From Beroe forskalii (taxonomy: Eukaryota; Ctenophora; Nuda; Beroida; Beroidae): a stretch of 64,000 bases of DNA. Below, piece by piece: positions 44,407 through 56,855 of the stretch (positions within the stretch are counted from its first letter, which is position 1; every line of letters begins with the position of its first letter). The stretch spans positions 42,501 to 106,500 of the forward strand of contig WFMF01000408.1 of assembly GCA_011033025.1 (NCBI GenBank), given 5' to 3'. The notes under the pieces are model-generated. The model searched no databases. It was not told the origin of the DNA and saw only the letters and a list, made by a program, of their open reading frames with translations. Made by a program: the position numbers and the translations under genes.

Positions 44407-47250
44407 CTTAACATGTACTGTACCTGCTGTCGAGCTGACGACTGAGCGTTGAGCTCCCAGAAGTGTCCAACCATCGAGCAGAGGGGGCGTCACCTGGCTG
44501 TCACGACCCGCCCACGTGCACTTCTCACGTGTTTGTGACGTGGTACGTCACGTGTTGCTTGGTAACGGTCGAGAGCGAGCTCGGGTATATATTATGCGAT
44601 GGTACTGGTTTTCATAAGCTGTGCAGCTGCGAGCTATGGAATATACAACGAGGCATCAAAAATGAGTTTGTAATTTATTTGAATGCACAGAAAAACGTGT
44701 GTTTGCTGATGACTGCTTATAAATCAGCGGCTACTGAGCTTGAAAAGATTTAGACAGTGTAGATATTCAACCATAGAAGGCAAAGAGAGAGAGCTGCTTT
44801 TACATATTATAATGCGGAAAAAATCAGCAAATCCCGAATCCATATAGTAATGGATTATAATCGAGATCAACTAACCAAATATTTCGAATACGAATTTAAC
44901 AAATGAATTTTTAAATTCATAGCAAAGATAATAATTTTGAAAATAATGAAATGATAGAAAGCTATAAATTTTGCTTAGTTTTTCAATGAATTCGAATTCA
45001 CTGGAACGATTCTGTACTAGGTACAAAGGGAATTTTATGGCTTTTTATCGAGAATGCTATCGTTGTTAAAAGTCCACGGATTTAAAATGTGCTGGTCCTG
45101 TCACGTGACCAAGTTTTATGGTTGCTTGACAAACAAAAATTTATTGAGAATTTCAAGTTTGTATGTTTTTCGGGCCATGTTCTTGGTAAAATCAAAGTTT
45201 AGGTCTGTTCGTGACTAGCTTTACTTGGAAAATTTCAAATCTGTGGTGTTTAAGTTTAATCAAAATAGCAAACAATTATTCTATCTATCTATCTATCTAT
45301 TTATGTCCAATGAAGGATCCTCTTTACTTTTCACTGAGCTATTTAACGACTTTGCAAACTTTATGTGCATAAATTGTCATGATTTTTTGGTTAAAAACAA
45401 AGATTGTTGACATTCACATTACGTATTCTGGTTTAATGTCATCTATACTAGAAATAATAAAAGGTTCTATGCTATGCTATGCACAAGGAAATACTAAAAT
45501 AATGATATGTACGTAAAGGATTACATTTAATTATGTAGAAAAATCAACTTTTTGAATTAAAAGACGGTCGCGCGCTCGATGGACGAAACCAATAACTCTC
45601 TACCATGGTAAAGATAGAGTCTACCTAAAGCTGTGATAAAGACTTTATCACTTAGAATCGTCTATGATTTCTAATCTCGTTCACGGCTCATAACGTTCAA
45701 GATTCACATCTATTGCTGAGAAAGGAGGAGTGCATCTTGATATAATAAGGAATTAAGGAGAATCAACTCATAAAGATAATATCTGAGATTCTAACCACAA
45801 AAACACAGCTCGATTCGTGCGTAGCTACTAGTACATAGTAGATGGACGATCTAGAAATAGAAAATATATTTATGCGCGTATTTAGCGTGCTATATTCACT
45901 CTATATCGACAGTGGAAACCACGACCAGTACGCCTCTCACACAGCGATTGTGTGGCGTTATAAATATGTTAATCCTCCCATGTCTCCCAGCTTAGCTCAT
46001 AATACTCGGTTGTTAATATAAAATTCAACCTCGGAAGAGTCATTGGTACCCCTTTATCCACCGAATTACCATTGTAAAGCCCTATTATGAAATCGCAGTA
46101 CTAAAATCACACACACAAGCGAATTCACTAACTCTCAGTTTAATTTACAATCAATCCATGTGCATTCATTAGATTTATAAATCCCGATATATCGCAGCTC
46201 TGACCACGCCACACAGACTCGAGAAAACAGCGCAGACCATCGAAACTAGCATCGTATTCCAAGAACAAAACGGTGAATCGATGACGTTTTGAACCGCCTA
46301 ATTTTCGCACAATACCTGTATTCTCCACGCTAGACTCTACTATCTCACTAAGCATCTGCATATAGGCTCCTGCTTGATATAAAACGGAGGGGGACGAACA
46401 TTCGTCTTGCAGGCAGAGTCCCACATCCTGCCCACTGGTTCTCTTGGAGAGGAGAACTAGGAGGAGAACTAGCTCTCTTTGAGAGGAGAACTAGGAGGAG
46501 AGGTGGTTCAGGGTGGTAGGAGCTGGGAGAGAATATGGGGAGATTTAGAGAGGTGGTTCAGGAGGGAGGGAGAGAGTGGGGAGATTCTGGATAGATGGAT
46601 TGGGAGAGCATGGATTAAGGATGGATTCAGAAAGTAGATGGGATGAAAACAAAACATGAGCGGTTATGGGCGATAAAATTATCATGGTTTTCAGTGTTCA
46701 GTTGTGGACGTTAACAGGTTTATTTCTGTGTGAGGGCTTGTAGAAAAGTAGAAAAGAGAGCGGAGGGGGTTCTGTATCGCAGATTTGCACGTGCAGAGTG
46801 CATGGAGTCTAGAGCATAAGCATTCTGAAATGTCATTGTGCGTGTGTAAACTATACGAATCAATGCCTCAAATCATTTCTACGGTTCTACATTCGAAAAT
46901 AAGGTGACCACAAAAGCTACCTAAGTTCATAGCTATATTATCAAAATTCCTAAGAGAAATTGGCAAAAACGCTGAATATGTATGGAATGAACCAAATAAA
47001 TCAAATTGTCAACAAAAAGTCCGATGCTCATATATCAAAGGTGAGCATATGGTTTTTAGTAATAATGTAGCTCCCGGTCTTAACTCTTAACTCTTCAGTC
47101 ACACAAATACAGCCGAATGCACACGTATCACATTTCTATATGACTCACTATATGAACAATTATCACACTTTCAGGACAACGGAACTAGACGGCTGAAGTT
47201 GTTGGAAAGTTGGAACTTTGGAACATGCTCAGTTTTCGGAAAAGTACCTG
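44407..47250. other. Mostly empty stretch upstream of the UGT
   Basis: Holds a CTAT microsatellite (about 45,281-45,302), one weak exon candidate (46316-46427), a purine-rich run (46,430-46,580) and, at its end, the probable UGT leader exon. Nothing else supported. Confidence 0.4.
46316..46427 (-). CDS. Candidate exon, unknown product
   Basis: Open from a possible acceptor GGGCAG (46428) to donor ACAG|GTATTG. It reads DVGLCLQDECSSPSVLYQAG and AYMQMLSEIVESSVENT, which has balanced composition. The frame continues open past the donor to 46140. A polypyrimidine-rich stretch lies upstream on this strand. No homologue recognised. Confidence 0.33.
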
Positions 47251-48091
47251 GTAAGTGTAGTGCTGTTTGTTAATTTTTAAATCAAATATATCATCGCGAT
47301 ACAGAAGTTCTGCCGTATAACCGTATTCATTGCGTGTTTTGCACTTCATACTTCTATGCTTGCGCCTCTATGAACTAGTAATAGAAGCAAAGCTAGAACC
47401 CGAGGTATTTCTTAGGAGATGCAGGTGGCAATTGGTGAAATCTGAATTATGCCTAATGCTCTAACCGTCAGAAATGTATATAAATGGTTCCTTCCAACAG
47501 ACCTCAGTGCGTTACAATGTTACACATAGAGCCGCATAATATTCTGTTTTCGTTGAATAAATCATTACTGCTGCAGAGGTCTGTCATCTGTTTCATGATT
47601 CCATGTCTTCAGTCCTGGCATTGTGTTCCAACAAGTCATAGAACCCTATCACATCCATGTATATTTCATGATTCCATGAAACAGATGACATGGATGTTTT
47701 GGCATTGCGCTCCAACACATCCATGTATATTTCTGTATTTCATGTCACGGTTTCTGTTCGTGCTGCAACATGATCAGTCCCTGACCATGTCTTGGAAAGA
47801 TACCGGATAACTTCACATTCAGGCCCATTGAAATGTGATACAGGATTCCAGGTCCTTCACTTTAGAATGTTTCTGTTGATAATTGGTGGGGAAGTAATTT
47901 TTCCCTGTTCTCGTTATTATCGCATATCGAGGTCCACATTTTCAAGTTTTTATTGTGTTATGATCCCGAGCATTCATTCGTCGTTATATGAATACTTTAT
48001 TTTTGTGTCAATTAATTTTCCACTTTCGACAATTTTCCTCAATGGTGAAAAACCAAATAATTCCTTCCTTCATTTGTGTCGCTTATTATAG
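47251..48091 (+). other. Putative 5'-leader intron of the UGT gene
   Basis: A good donor (CCTG|GTAAGTG at 47250/47251) and an acceptor (TTATTATAG at 48091) bracket this stretch, which ends 15 bases before the chosen ATG. ORFs inside it are short and without recognisable content. Confidence 0.4.
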
Positions 48092-48106
48092 GGTCTCATA
48101 TTGGAG

Positions 48107-49708
48107 ATGTATCTTCTACCTCTTTTCCTGTTGACAAATCTCCTCCCATCCTTCCTCTCCTCCCCCTCCTCATCCTCCTCCCCCTCCTCATCCTCCTCCT
48201 CCTCCTCCTCCCCCAACCAATGGAATGTGCTGGTTGCTAACGCATTCGGTGGGGGCTCCCACCAAACTGTCTCCGTCTACCTAGCTAACCTGCTCTCTGA
48301 TAACGGACATCACGTGACCTACATCTCCACTAACATCCTCCCAACCCTCCGTCCTGATGTGGTAAAGTTAGATCTACCCGCAGCAACGCGGAAAGCTAAT
48401 GTTCTCATGGATGGAACAGCTAAGATGTTTGTGTACGGGGAACAGTTGTCGTATAGCGAAATGTTTGGCAAGTTCAGTGATATGGCGAATTTTTGTCAGG
48501 ATTTTTACGATGAGCCGAATGTACAGGAAGTTCTGAAATCTGGAGTGAAGTATGATCTGCTGGTAACGATTGGCATGTTCGACGGGTGTGGTTTGAGTTT
48601 GGGACATTTTCTGGGGATCAACAACTCAGTTATTCACTTCCCTGGCCCCATGATAACACCTCTACAGAAGTATTACTTGGGAATCCCCCTCCCTGCGTCC
48701 ACCTACGCCCACAATGTTATGAGGATTGAAGATTCCCGACATCTCAAGGATTCCATGATAAGTCGAGCTGTTCAGTTGACTAAGAGTGTTTTCTTCAGCT
48801 GCCTACAAGGAATGATATGGAGGTACAGCGTTGACACTGTGGCTTACAAAAATGACCCTACCGGCCATTACCCGGGTTACAAAGAATTGTACAAGTCTGT
48901 CAGGATGATCTTCCTTAACTACCACTTCCATCCTCTCACTGAACAACCAGCGACATTGGGTCCTGGGGTTATCAATCTTGGAGGCACTTTATGCCCACCC
49001 CGCCCCCCAAGTGATGACAAAGTACCATCCGATATCAGAGACTTTGTTGATTCTACAGATGGTTATGACGGTTTCATCATGATATCATTTGGTAGCCACG
49101 TTAAGAACCTCCCTCCCTACGAACTATCCCTCTGGTTGGAAGTGCTGTCTCACTTTCCCACCTACAAAGTTGTGTGGCGTCTCTCTTCCCATCACTTCAC
49201 AGACTCCTCCCCCCTTCCGGACCATATCCGAGTCTACGACTGGCTGCCCCAGACCTTCCTCCTCCATCACCCGAATAACAAGCTCTTCATCTCCCACGGG
49301 GGTCAGGGCAGTAAGATGGAAGCCCTGTGTGCGGGGAGGGTGCCCTTGCTGTTTGTACCTAAGTTCGCTGACCAGCACGCTATCGCTCAGTATCACACTG
49401 ACATGGGGATTGCTGAACAGGTCATTGTGAAGGAAGGTGAGACTACAGCCGAGGAGATCACTGCCAAGATACGGCGGGTTATGGAGGTCCATGCGGGTAG
49501 GATTAGGCAGCTTTCAGAGGAGGTGATGGCCACCAGGCTGACTGATGAGCAGGTGTTAGGCTACCTGAGGATGGCAGTGGCTGGATACACTTTGCTGCCT
49601 GGATACCAGCCCTGGTGGGAACTCTTCTACTTGGATATTCTGCTGATTCCTCTTGTTTCTATCTTTATTGTGCGGTGTGTTATCCGAAAACTCAGAAATA
49701 GAAGTTAG
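48107..49708 (+). CDS. UDP-glycosyltransferase (UGT, GT1 family)
   Basis: This endoplasmic reticulum membrane enzyme would transfer a sugar from a UDP-sugar to small lipophilic acceptors. I start at ATG 48107 (533 residues); the frame is open from TTG 48101 but TTG is not a credible animal start. Parts in order: signal peptide 1-19; an unusual Ser/Pro run to about 36; the catalytic His in GGGSHQ (about 52); the partner Asp in MFDGCG (about 159); the UGT signature WLPQ, LFISHGG, EALCAG and FADQH (379-425); a C-terminal membrane helix (about 509-524) and a basic tail RKLRNRS, the usual ER retention type. It is a single coding exon. A donor CTG|GTAAGT at 47250 and acceptor TTATAG at 48091 suggest a spliced 5' leader. 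Confidence 0.93.
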   Translation: MYLLPLFLLTNLLPSFLSSPSSSSSPSSSSSSSSSPNQWNVLVANAFGGGSHQTVSVYLANLLSDNGHHVTYISTNILPTLRPDVVKLDLPAATRKANVLMDGTAKMFVYGEQLSYSEMFGKFSDMANFCQDFYDEPNVQEVLKSGVKYDLLVTIGMFDGCGLSLGHFLGINNSVIHFPGPMITPLQKYYLGIPLPASTYAHNVMRIEDSRHLKDSMISRAVQLTKSVFFSCLQGMIWRYSVDTVAYKNDPTGHYPGYKELYKSVRMIFLNYHFHPLTEQPATLGPGVINLGGTLCPPRPPSDDKVPSDIRDFVDSTDGYDGFIMISFGSHVKNLPPYELSLWLEVLSHFPTYKVVWRLSSHHFTDSSPLPDHIRVYDWLPQTFLLHHPNNKLFISHGGQGSKMEALCAGRVPLLFVPKFADQHAIAQYHTDMGIAEQVIVKEGETTAEEITAKIRRVMEVHAGRIRQLSEEVMATRLTDEQVLGYLRMAVAGYTLLPGYQPWWELFYLDILLIPLVSIFIVRCVIRKLRNRS

Positions 49709-50325
49709 ACTCTGATGATTCATCGAGATTATAGGTTGTGACCCTCACTCAAACTGAATCACCGTTAAAGATCAAATGCGTTGACCCTCTCTCGAATTTA
49801 TATACGTTTGGCCCTCGGTCTGAAGCTCAGGATATAATGAACGTGGAACTTAACCTGTTATTCTAAAAGCGAACAGAACATTAATTGATGGTGAAGAATG
49901 GAAACGTCTTGACTCTTGAACATTTCGTGCCCCTAGGAAACCGCCATTAGACCTCAGATATTATGTTTACGAAAAGTGAAAAAATCATTTTAATGAATAT
50001 TTGACCCTTACCCAGAATCCAAATATTTCCATCAGATTTAAAGTGTTTGTGAAATGTTAGATAAAAGACCTAAAGAAAGATAGAACAGTAATTTGAAATT
50101 TAGTCCGAAACAGGGAAAGTCTCTAACAAACTGCTGCTCGACGTCTTATTAAAACCACAGATATTCGATTAACAGAGCCCTGGGCAAACACATCAAGATG
50201 AAGAAGGTGGTAATAAAAGCTTTTAGCAAAATGATGGCATTTACTATATATTTATATACACTGGTAGAGTGTACCGGACTGTGTCGAACTATTGGTCCTG
50301 CGTAGCCTGCTCGTGACTTCGTCAG

Positions 50326-50424
50326 CGTGAGAAAATGTAGGCGGTCAAACGTCATCTAAATTGCCACTTTAAGCTATGATAATGACATCATTTCAACTGT
50401 AAATTACTATTTCGCCCTACGTAG
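50326..50424. repeat. CRE-palindrome family, diverged element
   Basis: Carries TAGGCGGTCAAACGTCAT, then CTATGATAATGACATCA and a weakened CTATTTCGCC arm. The order and spacing match the better copies. Confidence 0.5.
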
Positions 50425-51170
50425 TAGCCCTTTTGTTGCGTGGAATAGACTGGTAAATTTGGTCACGGGACTAACGCGTTGTATTATATACTTGCCATAA
50501 AATATCCAATAAATAATGTATCACGAACACTCTTCTATGAATTTATATCTCCACAGTGGTGTTTTAATGATAAACCCTGCCCCCAGGACTTGATATAATG
50601 CTGTAGTACGCAAATGGATACAATTCTTCAGACCGATCAGACGTTTAATGGACCAGTTCTGACGTACTTCAAAGATCTGTTGAAAGGGGCGAATTTGTTC
50701 CGTCCATTTATCGCTATTCAAATACTCAAATATAACCACGTTTTGAGTTGAAATAGAATGGTTTGAACACGCCAAAGGGGGTCCTGGGTATTATTTAACA
50801 ACAATTCGCGAACTCTAATATAATACTCCAATCTCCATTAGTGCATTTTAAGTGGAATTGATTGTAATCCTCAGTATAGACAGACTCAAGACAGTCTTCT
50901 CTTTGAAATTTTAAGTGATATCTGATCAACTTACGTCTAATAATTTGACCCTGTTCGGATTATTTCAAAATTTGAAATTTCTGAGCAACACAAAATGATA
51001 GATACAAAACAAATTGAAAGCAAGTGTTGCCGAAACATGTTGAATATTTTGCGGTGATAGAAGCGCGTATATTCTTCACTCTGTTTCTCTTTACTTCTGC
51101 AGAATTGTCACGCTTATATATCTTTTCTTCCCACGATCTTCTTAGAAGTACAGGCTCGCAAGCTACTAAA

Positions 51171-51268
51171 CGCCGCGCGCGAGAAATGGGCGGTTCAACG
51201 TCATCAACTCACTGCATTGAGCTATGATAATGATGTCACACTAGCCGCCTATTTCTCGTGTAGTCGTG
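51171..51268. repeat. CRE-palindrome family, independent well-kept element
   Basis: Outer arms CGAGAAATGGGCGG and CCGCCTATTTCTCG, inner TTCAACGTCATCAACTCA and TTGAGCTATGATAATGATGT. It is not part of the CNG duplication, so the family is truly dispersed. Confidence 0.65.
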
Positions 51269-51908
51269 TGCAAGCCACTATTGATACTTCTGCGAAACCC
51301 CCAAGTTCTACTGTGGCACTTAGCTAATGAAGTCGTGCTGACGAAGGGCCATGTTGTTGTGGTTTTCTTGCTAGCAACTATGTATCGTTGAATGGTTGAT
51401 GGTCATCGACTAACTACCAATATGGGACATGGTTGATCATATTACAGCACATTTGTACTGCAGTATGTAGATGAAAGACGAAAGTACTCGAGAAATGCAA
51501 AAGTTCGTCATTTGATTGCCATAATGCCATCACAGTCTTCAAGAAGCTTATGAAGTCGGTCAATTTAATCTGTTTTATCTCAACTAATTACCATTATGAA
51601 GTATTATGACCCCTAACAAATTCTCAGTATCATCTTGATAAAGCAGTAAGAAAACGAACTTGGACCCCCCCTCGGCCTCCTTCCTCCTGATGAAACCTCT
51701 TTATTTCTAATAAACACAAATGAATCATTTTACAAGTTTCAAACAAACATGCCTCCCGAGCCCACATTTTCAACGGCAATTTCGCTTGTTGTTACCCTGC
51801 GCGCGACACTTCAATTCAATACTTGCACAGTCACATTTGTAATCTCAGAAGAAAATATACAGAATGACAACGCCCGTCGATTCTTTTTGCACAATATTAT
51901 ACTCTTAC

Positions 51909-51989
51909 CTTCTTTCCGTTTCTCTTGCTGATCCTCCTTATAAACGTTATCGTCTGTGCCACACTCGCCATCGTCTGCACACTGGACTT
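51909..51989 (-). CDS. Candidate internal exon, charged protein, unknown
   Basis: An 81-nt stretch between a strong acceptor (ACTGTTTTTCAG) and donor (GAAG|GTAAGAG). Two frames are open; the likelier one (2-nt entry, phase 1 exit) reads VQCADDGECGTDDNVYKEDQ and QEKRKE. It lies downstream of the receptor gene's stop, so it would belong to another minus-strand gene. No family recognised. Confidence 0.42.
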
Positions 51990-52651
51990 CTGAAAAACAG
52001 TGGACATCAACTCAACTGTAATATGAATATCATGGAACATGAGGTTCTTATCTATATGAATATATAGATAAGATGGTAATTTTATTCATTGGCGTAGACA
52101 ATGCTTCATCTCCAATCTTGCAAGTACTCAATTTCCTATCCCTGTAGTAGCAATACTGCTTTCATTGCATACCCATGAACAAAGGACACGTGTGGCAACG
52201 GCTAAATTAATGGTTATGGTTATTTATAATTTCGGTTTATATAGTTTCATGTTTATTAGCAGGAGCGACTATCACAGGAGTGTGTTGATTGAAAGCTTAC
52301 TCAAAAATTCATTCTGAACATTTGTCTTGATTTTTGGATGTCCTATGTACAATTAATAAAAATGGCATATTGAATAAACTTAAATTAACCCAACAACAGT
52401 TAACAAAAAAATCAATTCATAATAAGCATGTCAATAGCATCAGATTGAAAAAACAATACGCCGTGATCACCTTTTGTTCATTTTGGCCACATAAGCTTTA
52501 AAAGTTCACAGGTTGAGTAATGTATCTCAGTTGAAAGTGCATTATCTGCTGCCATGTACCGCGATGTATGACTTTTACATCTGACATCTCAGTTGAAGAT
52601 GATTCCATCATCATGTTTCATCATCAAAACTCAAAAGCACACCATCACTCA

Positions 52652-55600
52652 CTAATCTGGTGTCAAAGTTGAACCTTCAGTGCTGGTTTTATTTGTGGCA
52701 TTTGTGGGCATCTCTTGCATTTCCATTTCATCTCCAGCACCATGCTTTTTTCTAAACAGGACTCTCATAAAGCATGCCCTAATCTTATCTAACATGAAAA
52801 TGAAGATGACGCTATGTAGTAATTCCAAGATATCATCTTCAAGTATGAGCAAGGGATTGACAATAGAATTTGCTGGAAGAATGATGATGCTAAAGAGGGA
52901 ATACCACCCGGAAGTGCTGGAAAGCTGCAAGATGTGAACTAGCCAAACTGCGAAAAACGATACCCACGAAATCATATCCGTTAAGATTAGGGTTGATAAT
53001 TTCCGCTGAATTTTCCTATTTTTTGCTAGCATAAATTTGTTGTTTCGACCAGCTAAATTTGAACTCTTCACTGTCAAACTGGTTAGGAAAGCACAGCCTA
53101 TGGTTATGACGAGCACGCAAAGGACATTACCAGCCAACACAGCCCCAGAAAACCAGATTTTAGTGTTTTGAGGCTCAATGAAGTAATCAAATAAGCAAAA
53201 ACCATTGCTCCCATAGAAGCCAATCTTCTTACCAACAACGTTCACATTGACAAACATATCATTAAGTAAATTGCCAATAGAATTCCAAGAAAATCTCTGC
53301 TTTGACATTCGGCCATAATAGGCCTCAACGACCAAACTAAGATGCTCTTTATTCAAAACTCCAACAAGGAGAGGATTTTCGTCGTATTTTATTGAGTGAA
53401 CAAAATATGACTCAAAGTATGATGTGGCTGGAATAATGGATACTGCAGCTGCAATCGAGTAAATTGCCAAAATGCTTACTGCTAGAGCTGTTGTGAGTTC
53501 TTTGGTAAAAGTTTTTCGAGAAACAGCAACTGATTTAGCCCCTTTTGCCCGGTAAACACTTAGAGCAGTCATGGCGTAGAGGGATACCAAGGATCCCATT
53601 GTTGAAATCACCCCTAAAACCGTGCAAGGATCACTAGTTACCCACTCAAACTGGGTTTTACAGGTGCTCTTGTTGAGATATTTGTCAGAAAACGCAACTA
53701 ACAAGACGAAAGCACCTTGCAATAGGTCACCAGAAGACACCACAAGAACAAAAAGTTCGTTTATCTTTGCTTTTACTGTCTTTAGAGAAGAATACTTATT
53801 CAGGCCTTTGAAAATCACCCATGCGTTGAAAAAAGGTCGAAATAGTGCCAAAAGCACATGCCAAATTGAACATAGAACTATTCGAAAATATTTTAACTTG
53901 ATTGTTGCAGTCAGAATTACATTCATCACTGTAGTCTAAACAGTCAAATTCTCCATCACACTTTTTACTTTTAGCGATATACTCTCCTGAATCCTGGCAT
54001 TTGAAGTTATTGAAGCAGTAAGCTTCATCTGAAGAATCTCCACAGTCATCATTCAAGTTGCACACTTTTTCGTAAGTTATACACAAACCATTATCACATT
54101 CAAAGACATTTTGCTCAAAAGATCTGTCAGGGTTCTTGAAAGCCACGGACAACTCCTTGGTTGCTGTGATCGTAAGAAGCCTTATCTCATTTAAATTGCA
54201 AGAAGTGACTTTCAGAGGTTTCAAGGGACACTCAACTGACTGGCTACAAAGTTCTGAGCATGCAAGATGCAAATAAAGCTCTCCATAGATGCTATCGCAG
54301 TTGACTTGCCTTGCATAATTAGGACTGAGAATTATGGCAGAATCTATCACGCCATAAACTGCCGGTATCTTCACAATCCGACTCTCAGCACATCTTCCAA
54401 TTGTTTTCTCTAGGCTTCCCAGTCCAGGATGGCAGAAAAATACACGCCTTAGTTTTCCAAGTTGGCTTGAAATTTCATATTTCCTTCTAGACTTTTTGCA
54501 TAACAGATGGTCGCAATTTGAGAAATCAGCACACAGAATTTTTATGGCAAGAAAATTTTCAGATTTGGGACATCTAAGCTGAGGCATCTCGTTGCAAGGT
54601 CTTTCAATCTTGTAGGAATAGTGAGACTTGTCACCGGTACCACAAGTCCTAAACCATGTGTCGGTATCTTCATCTAAACCACTCAGACAGTCTTTTATTC
54701 CATCCATCACCCAGGACAAAGGAAAAGGTATACTTGCCTTGGTGTATGATAATTTTCTGACACAAGTCAAGTTTTGCAGTGCCACATCTTTGCATATCGA
54801 TGCCTTCTCGTCTGCGTCATCCTGACATTGGCTTATTCCATCACACATAAGGTGCTTGTGTATTTCACAATCCTTGTTTAAGGTCACGCATTTACTATCG
54901 ATATTGTCATCACATACGTTTTTATCTTCGCATATCACGTGCTCCGATATGGTGGTTTGGTAGCCTTCTACGTCACAACTGAGAGGACTTATTGAAGAAT
55001 TCGTGCAGTTCATTTGATCTCGGTTATCAAGACAAATCTGGAAGGATATATGCTTCTTATTGTCGTTGGGGGTCGAACACTTGACTTTGGGATGTAACTT
55101 CCTTCTAAAGGGATCACTTCCAAACGGAATAGAGTACAGGTCTTGCCCTGTCTTACACGTATCGGTCGGATCACAGCCAAGTTCGTCTCTCCCGTTCAAA
55201 CAATGATTAAACCCATCACATATGCTCCTGGGCGGTATGTAGTCCAGCGGGCCTGGACACAGCCTGGAACCAGGTAAATAAGGCCCAACTCTGCACACCA
55301 TTCCTATGGTGGTACGGTTTCCTTTGCTACACTTAGCTTCATCAAAACATTGGGGACAGTCACATTTTCCATCGCAAAATGATGTTTTGGGGAATTTATA
55401 GTTGTCAGTGTCATCTCCATTGCAAGGTCCACAGTAAATCATTTCTGGTTTAGAGAGACTATCACACTGATATTCATCCACTGCGATGCCATTGACAGTA
55501 TTCAAACATTCAGCCCTTCCGTTACATCTTAGATACCTACGTCCGCCATTCAAAGTTACATTCTCCTCCTTACTGAAGTGACTCAACGGCTGGATGTGGC

Positions 55601-55772
55601 ATAGAATATCCCCACAGACCCCCTCCCCTGGCTTTACTACGGTATTTGTACTGGCACACTCCTCGTGTCCACATGACTGGTAGAAGGATGGATCTCCGAG
55701 ACAGGTATACGAATATTCTACATTTCCGCAGCTCTTACGGGTTACCTCATAGAAGTGCTCTGAAAAGGGCAT
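52652..55772 (-). CDS. LDLa-repeat G protein-coupled receptor (GRL101/relaxin-receptor-like), with frame breaks
   Basis: This looks like a cell-surface receptor with a long Cys-rich ectodomain and seven membrane helices. The ectodomain frame (55772-53796) has LDL-receptor class A repeats, clear in CNLNDDCGDSSDEAYC and CDGEFDCLDYSDEC and weaker before them. The 7TM frame (53929-52652) has TM2 (INELFVLVVSSGDLLQGAFV), TM3 with its Cys (DPCTVLGVISTMGSLVSLYA), TM6 (LILTDMISWVSFFAVW, as in LGR-type receptors) and TM7 (ILPANSIVNPLLI). The two frames differ by one base-step and overlap, so the frame changes between about 53,830 and 53,930. A second change seems to lie near 55,765: upstream, another frame reads a hydrophobic leader-like segment and RCLLDDGNWYFKC. 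No introns are evident. It is either a decaying gene or draft sequence errors. Confidence 0.75.
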
Positions 55773-56784
55773 TTGAAGTACCAGTTGCCATCATCTAGTA
55801 GGCAGCGTTCTTTGAGGTAGCCTCTGATTACGATGTATGTACACTCTTTTGGGTGGAGGGATTCGGGTGATTGCTCAACTGAGTTACCAGGTTGGTATCC
55901 GGTTTCAAAGCTAGCAGTGTGGTAGGTTGATTGTACGATGACTATTGGTAACCATAGTATTGTAATACCATTTTGTGGACTGTGTTGGTGCTTTAAGAGT
56001 TTAAGTCAATAACTCAAGTAATCGCAGCAAATAAAAATACTTTGACATTGAAATGTTTTCACCCCGCTGTACTAAATTCAGTTTCACTTTGCGTTAATAA
56101 AACCTAACTGAGACAATATGGTACGTCAATCGCTTCCCATTCTTAACAAGTTTTTTCACAACTCAAATAGACTAAGACCTTATGTGACATAATTATTACT
56201 AAACTTTCTTTCACCTTGAAAAATTAGATGGTTTGGCGACACGATTATTAGACTTAACTATAAATTATGGCCTACTGTTAAGTTTACTGCAGAATTATTG
56301 CAGGGGGATTGCAAGTTTTTTTTAAATAAAGTGGCCAAACTTTCCACAAATGCGATGTCCTTAGGGCATTCTTATAGACGCATCTGTGCCCCAGGTGGTT
56401 GTGCCCGAAGTGTGTCCCAGGTGTGTCCTGTGACCGAAGTGTGCCCGAGTTGTGACCCAGGTGTGTATCGGCAGATTACCGAGTTACCCTGTTTTCTATT
56501 TGCGTTAAAAACTACGCAATTTGGTGAAAGGCCGTGCATCCGCATTGCCGACAGTTAAGCAGAATACGGGAATATGTTTTTTGTGCTTTCTCCGTTTATA
56601 AAACCCCCATGTTTAACCGAATCTGCTTGTCTTCATAGTAGACAAACCGATACAATATAACAGTTTGACCCATCGGTTTTCCGCTTAGAAACAAAAGTTT
56701 TCAGGACAGTAACATCAATTTCTGAGGTAACATTCCATCACTGTAATCCTAAGGAGTTGTCGCATCTATCTAATGATCGCCCAC

Positions 56785-56855
56785 TAAATAGCATGATGAT
56801 GTGACGTCTTCAACCCCTATTCTAAACTATGACACTGACATCATCCGCCACTGCA
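56785..56855. repeat. CRE-palindrome family, weak relic
   Basis: GATGTGACGTCTTCAA followed by AAACTATGACACTGACATCA has the same core order with several changes. Assignment is tentative. Confidence 0.3.

Larger units (their letters stand above)
49709..51908. other. Intergenic, two palindrome-family elements
   Basis: Three-prime side of the UGT, with the elements at 50326-50424 and 51171-51268. No exon seen. Confidence 0.4.

Noticed and set aside
56298-56558. Cys-rich plus-strand ORF of 86 codons
   Set aside because: The Cys and Pro content comes from an imperfect GTGTCCCAGGTGTG repeat; no signal peptide or Cys pattern of a known family.
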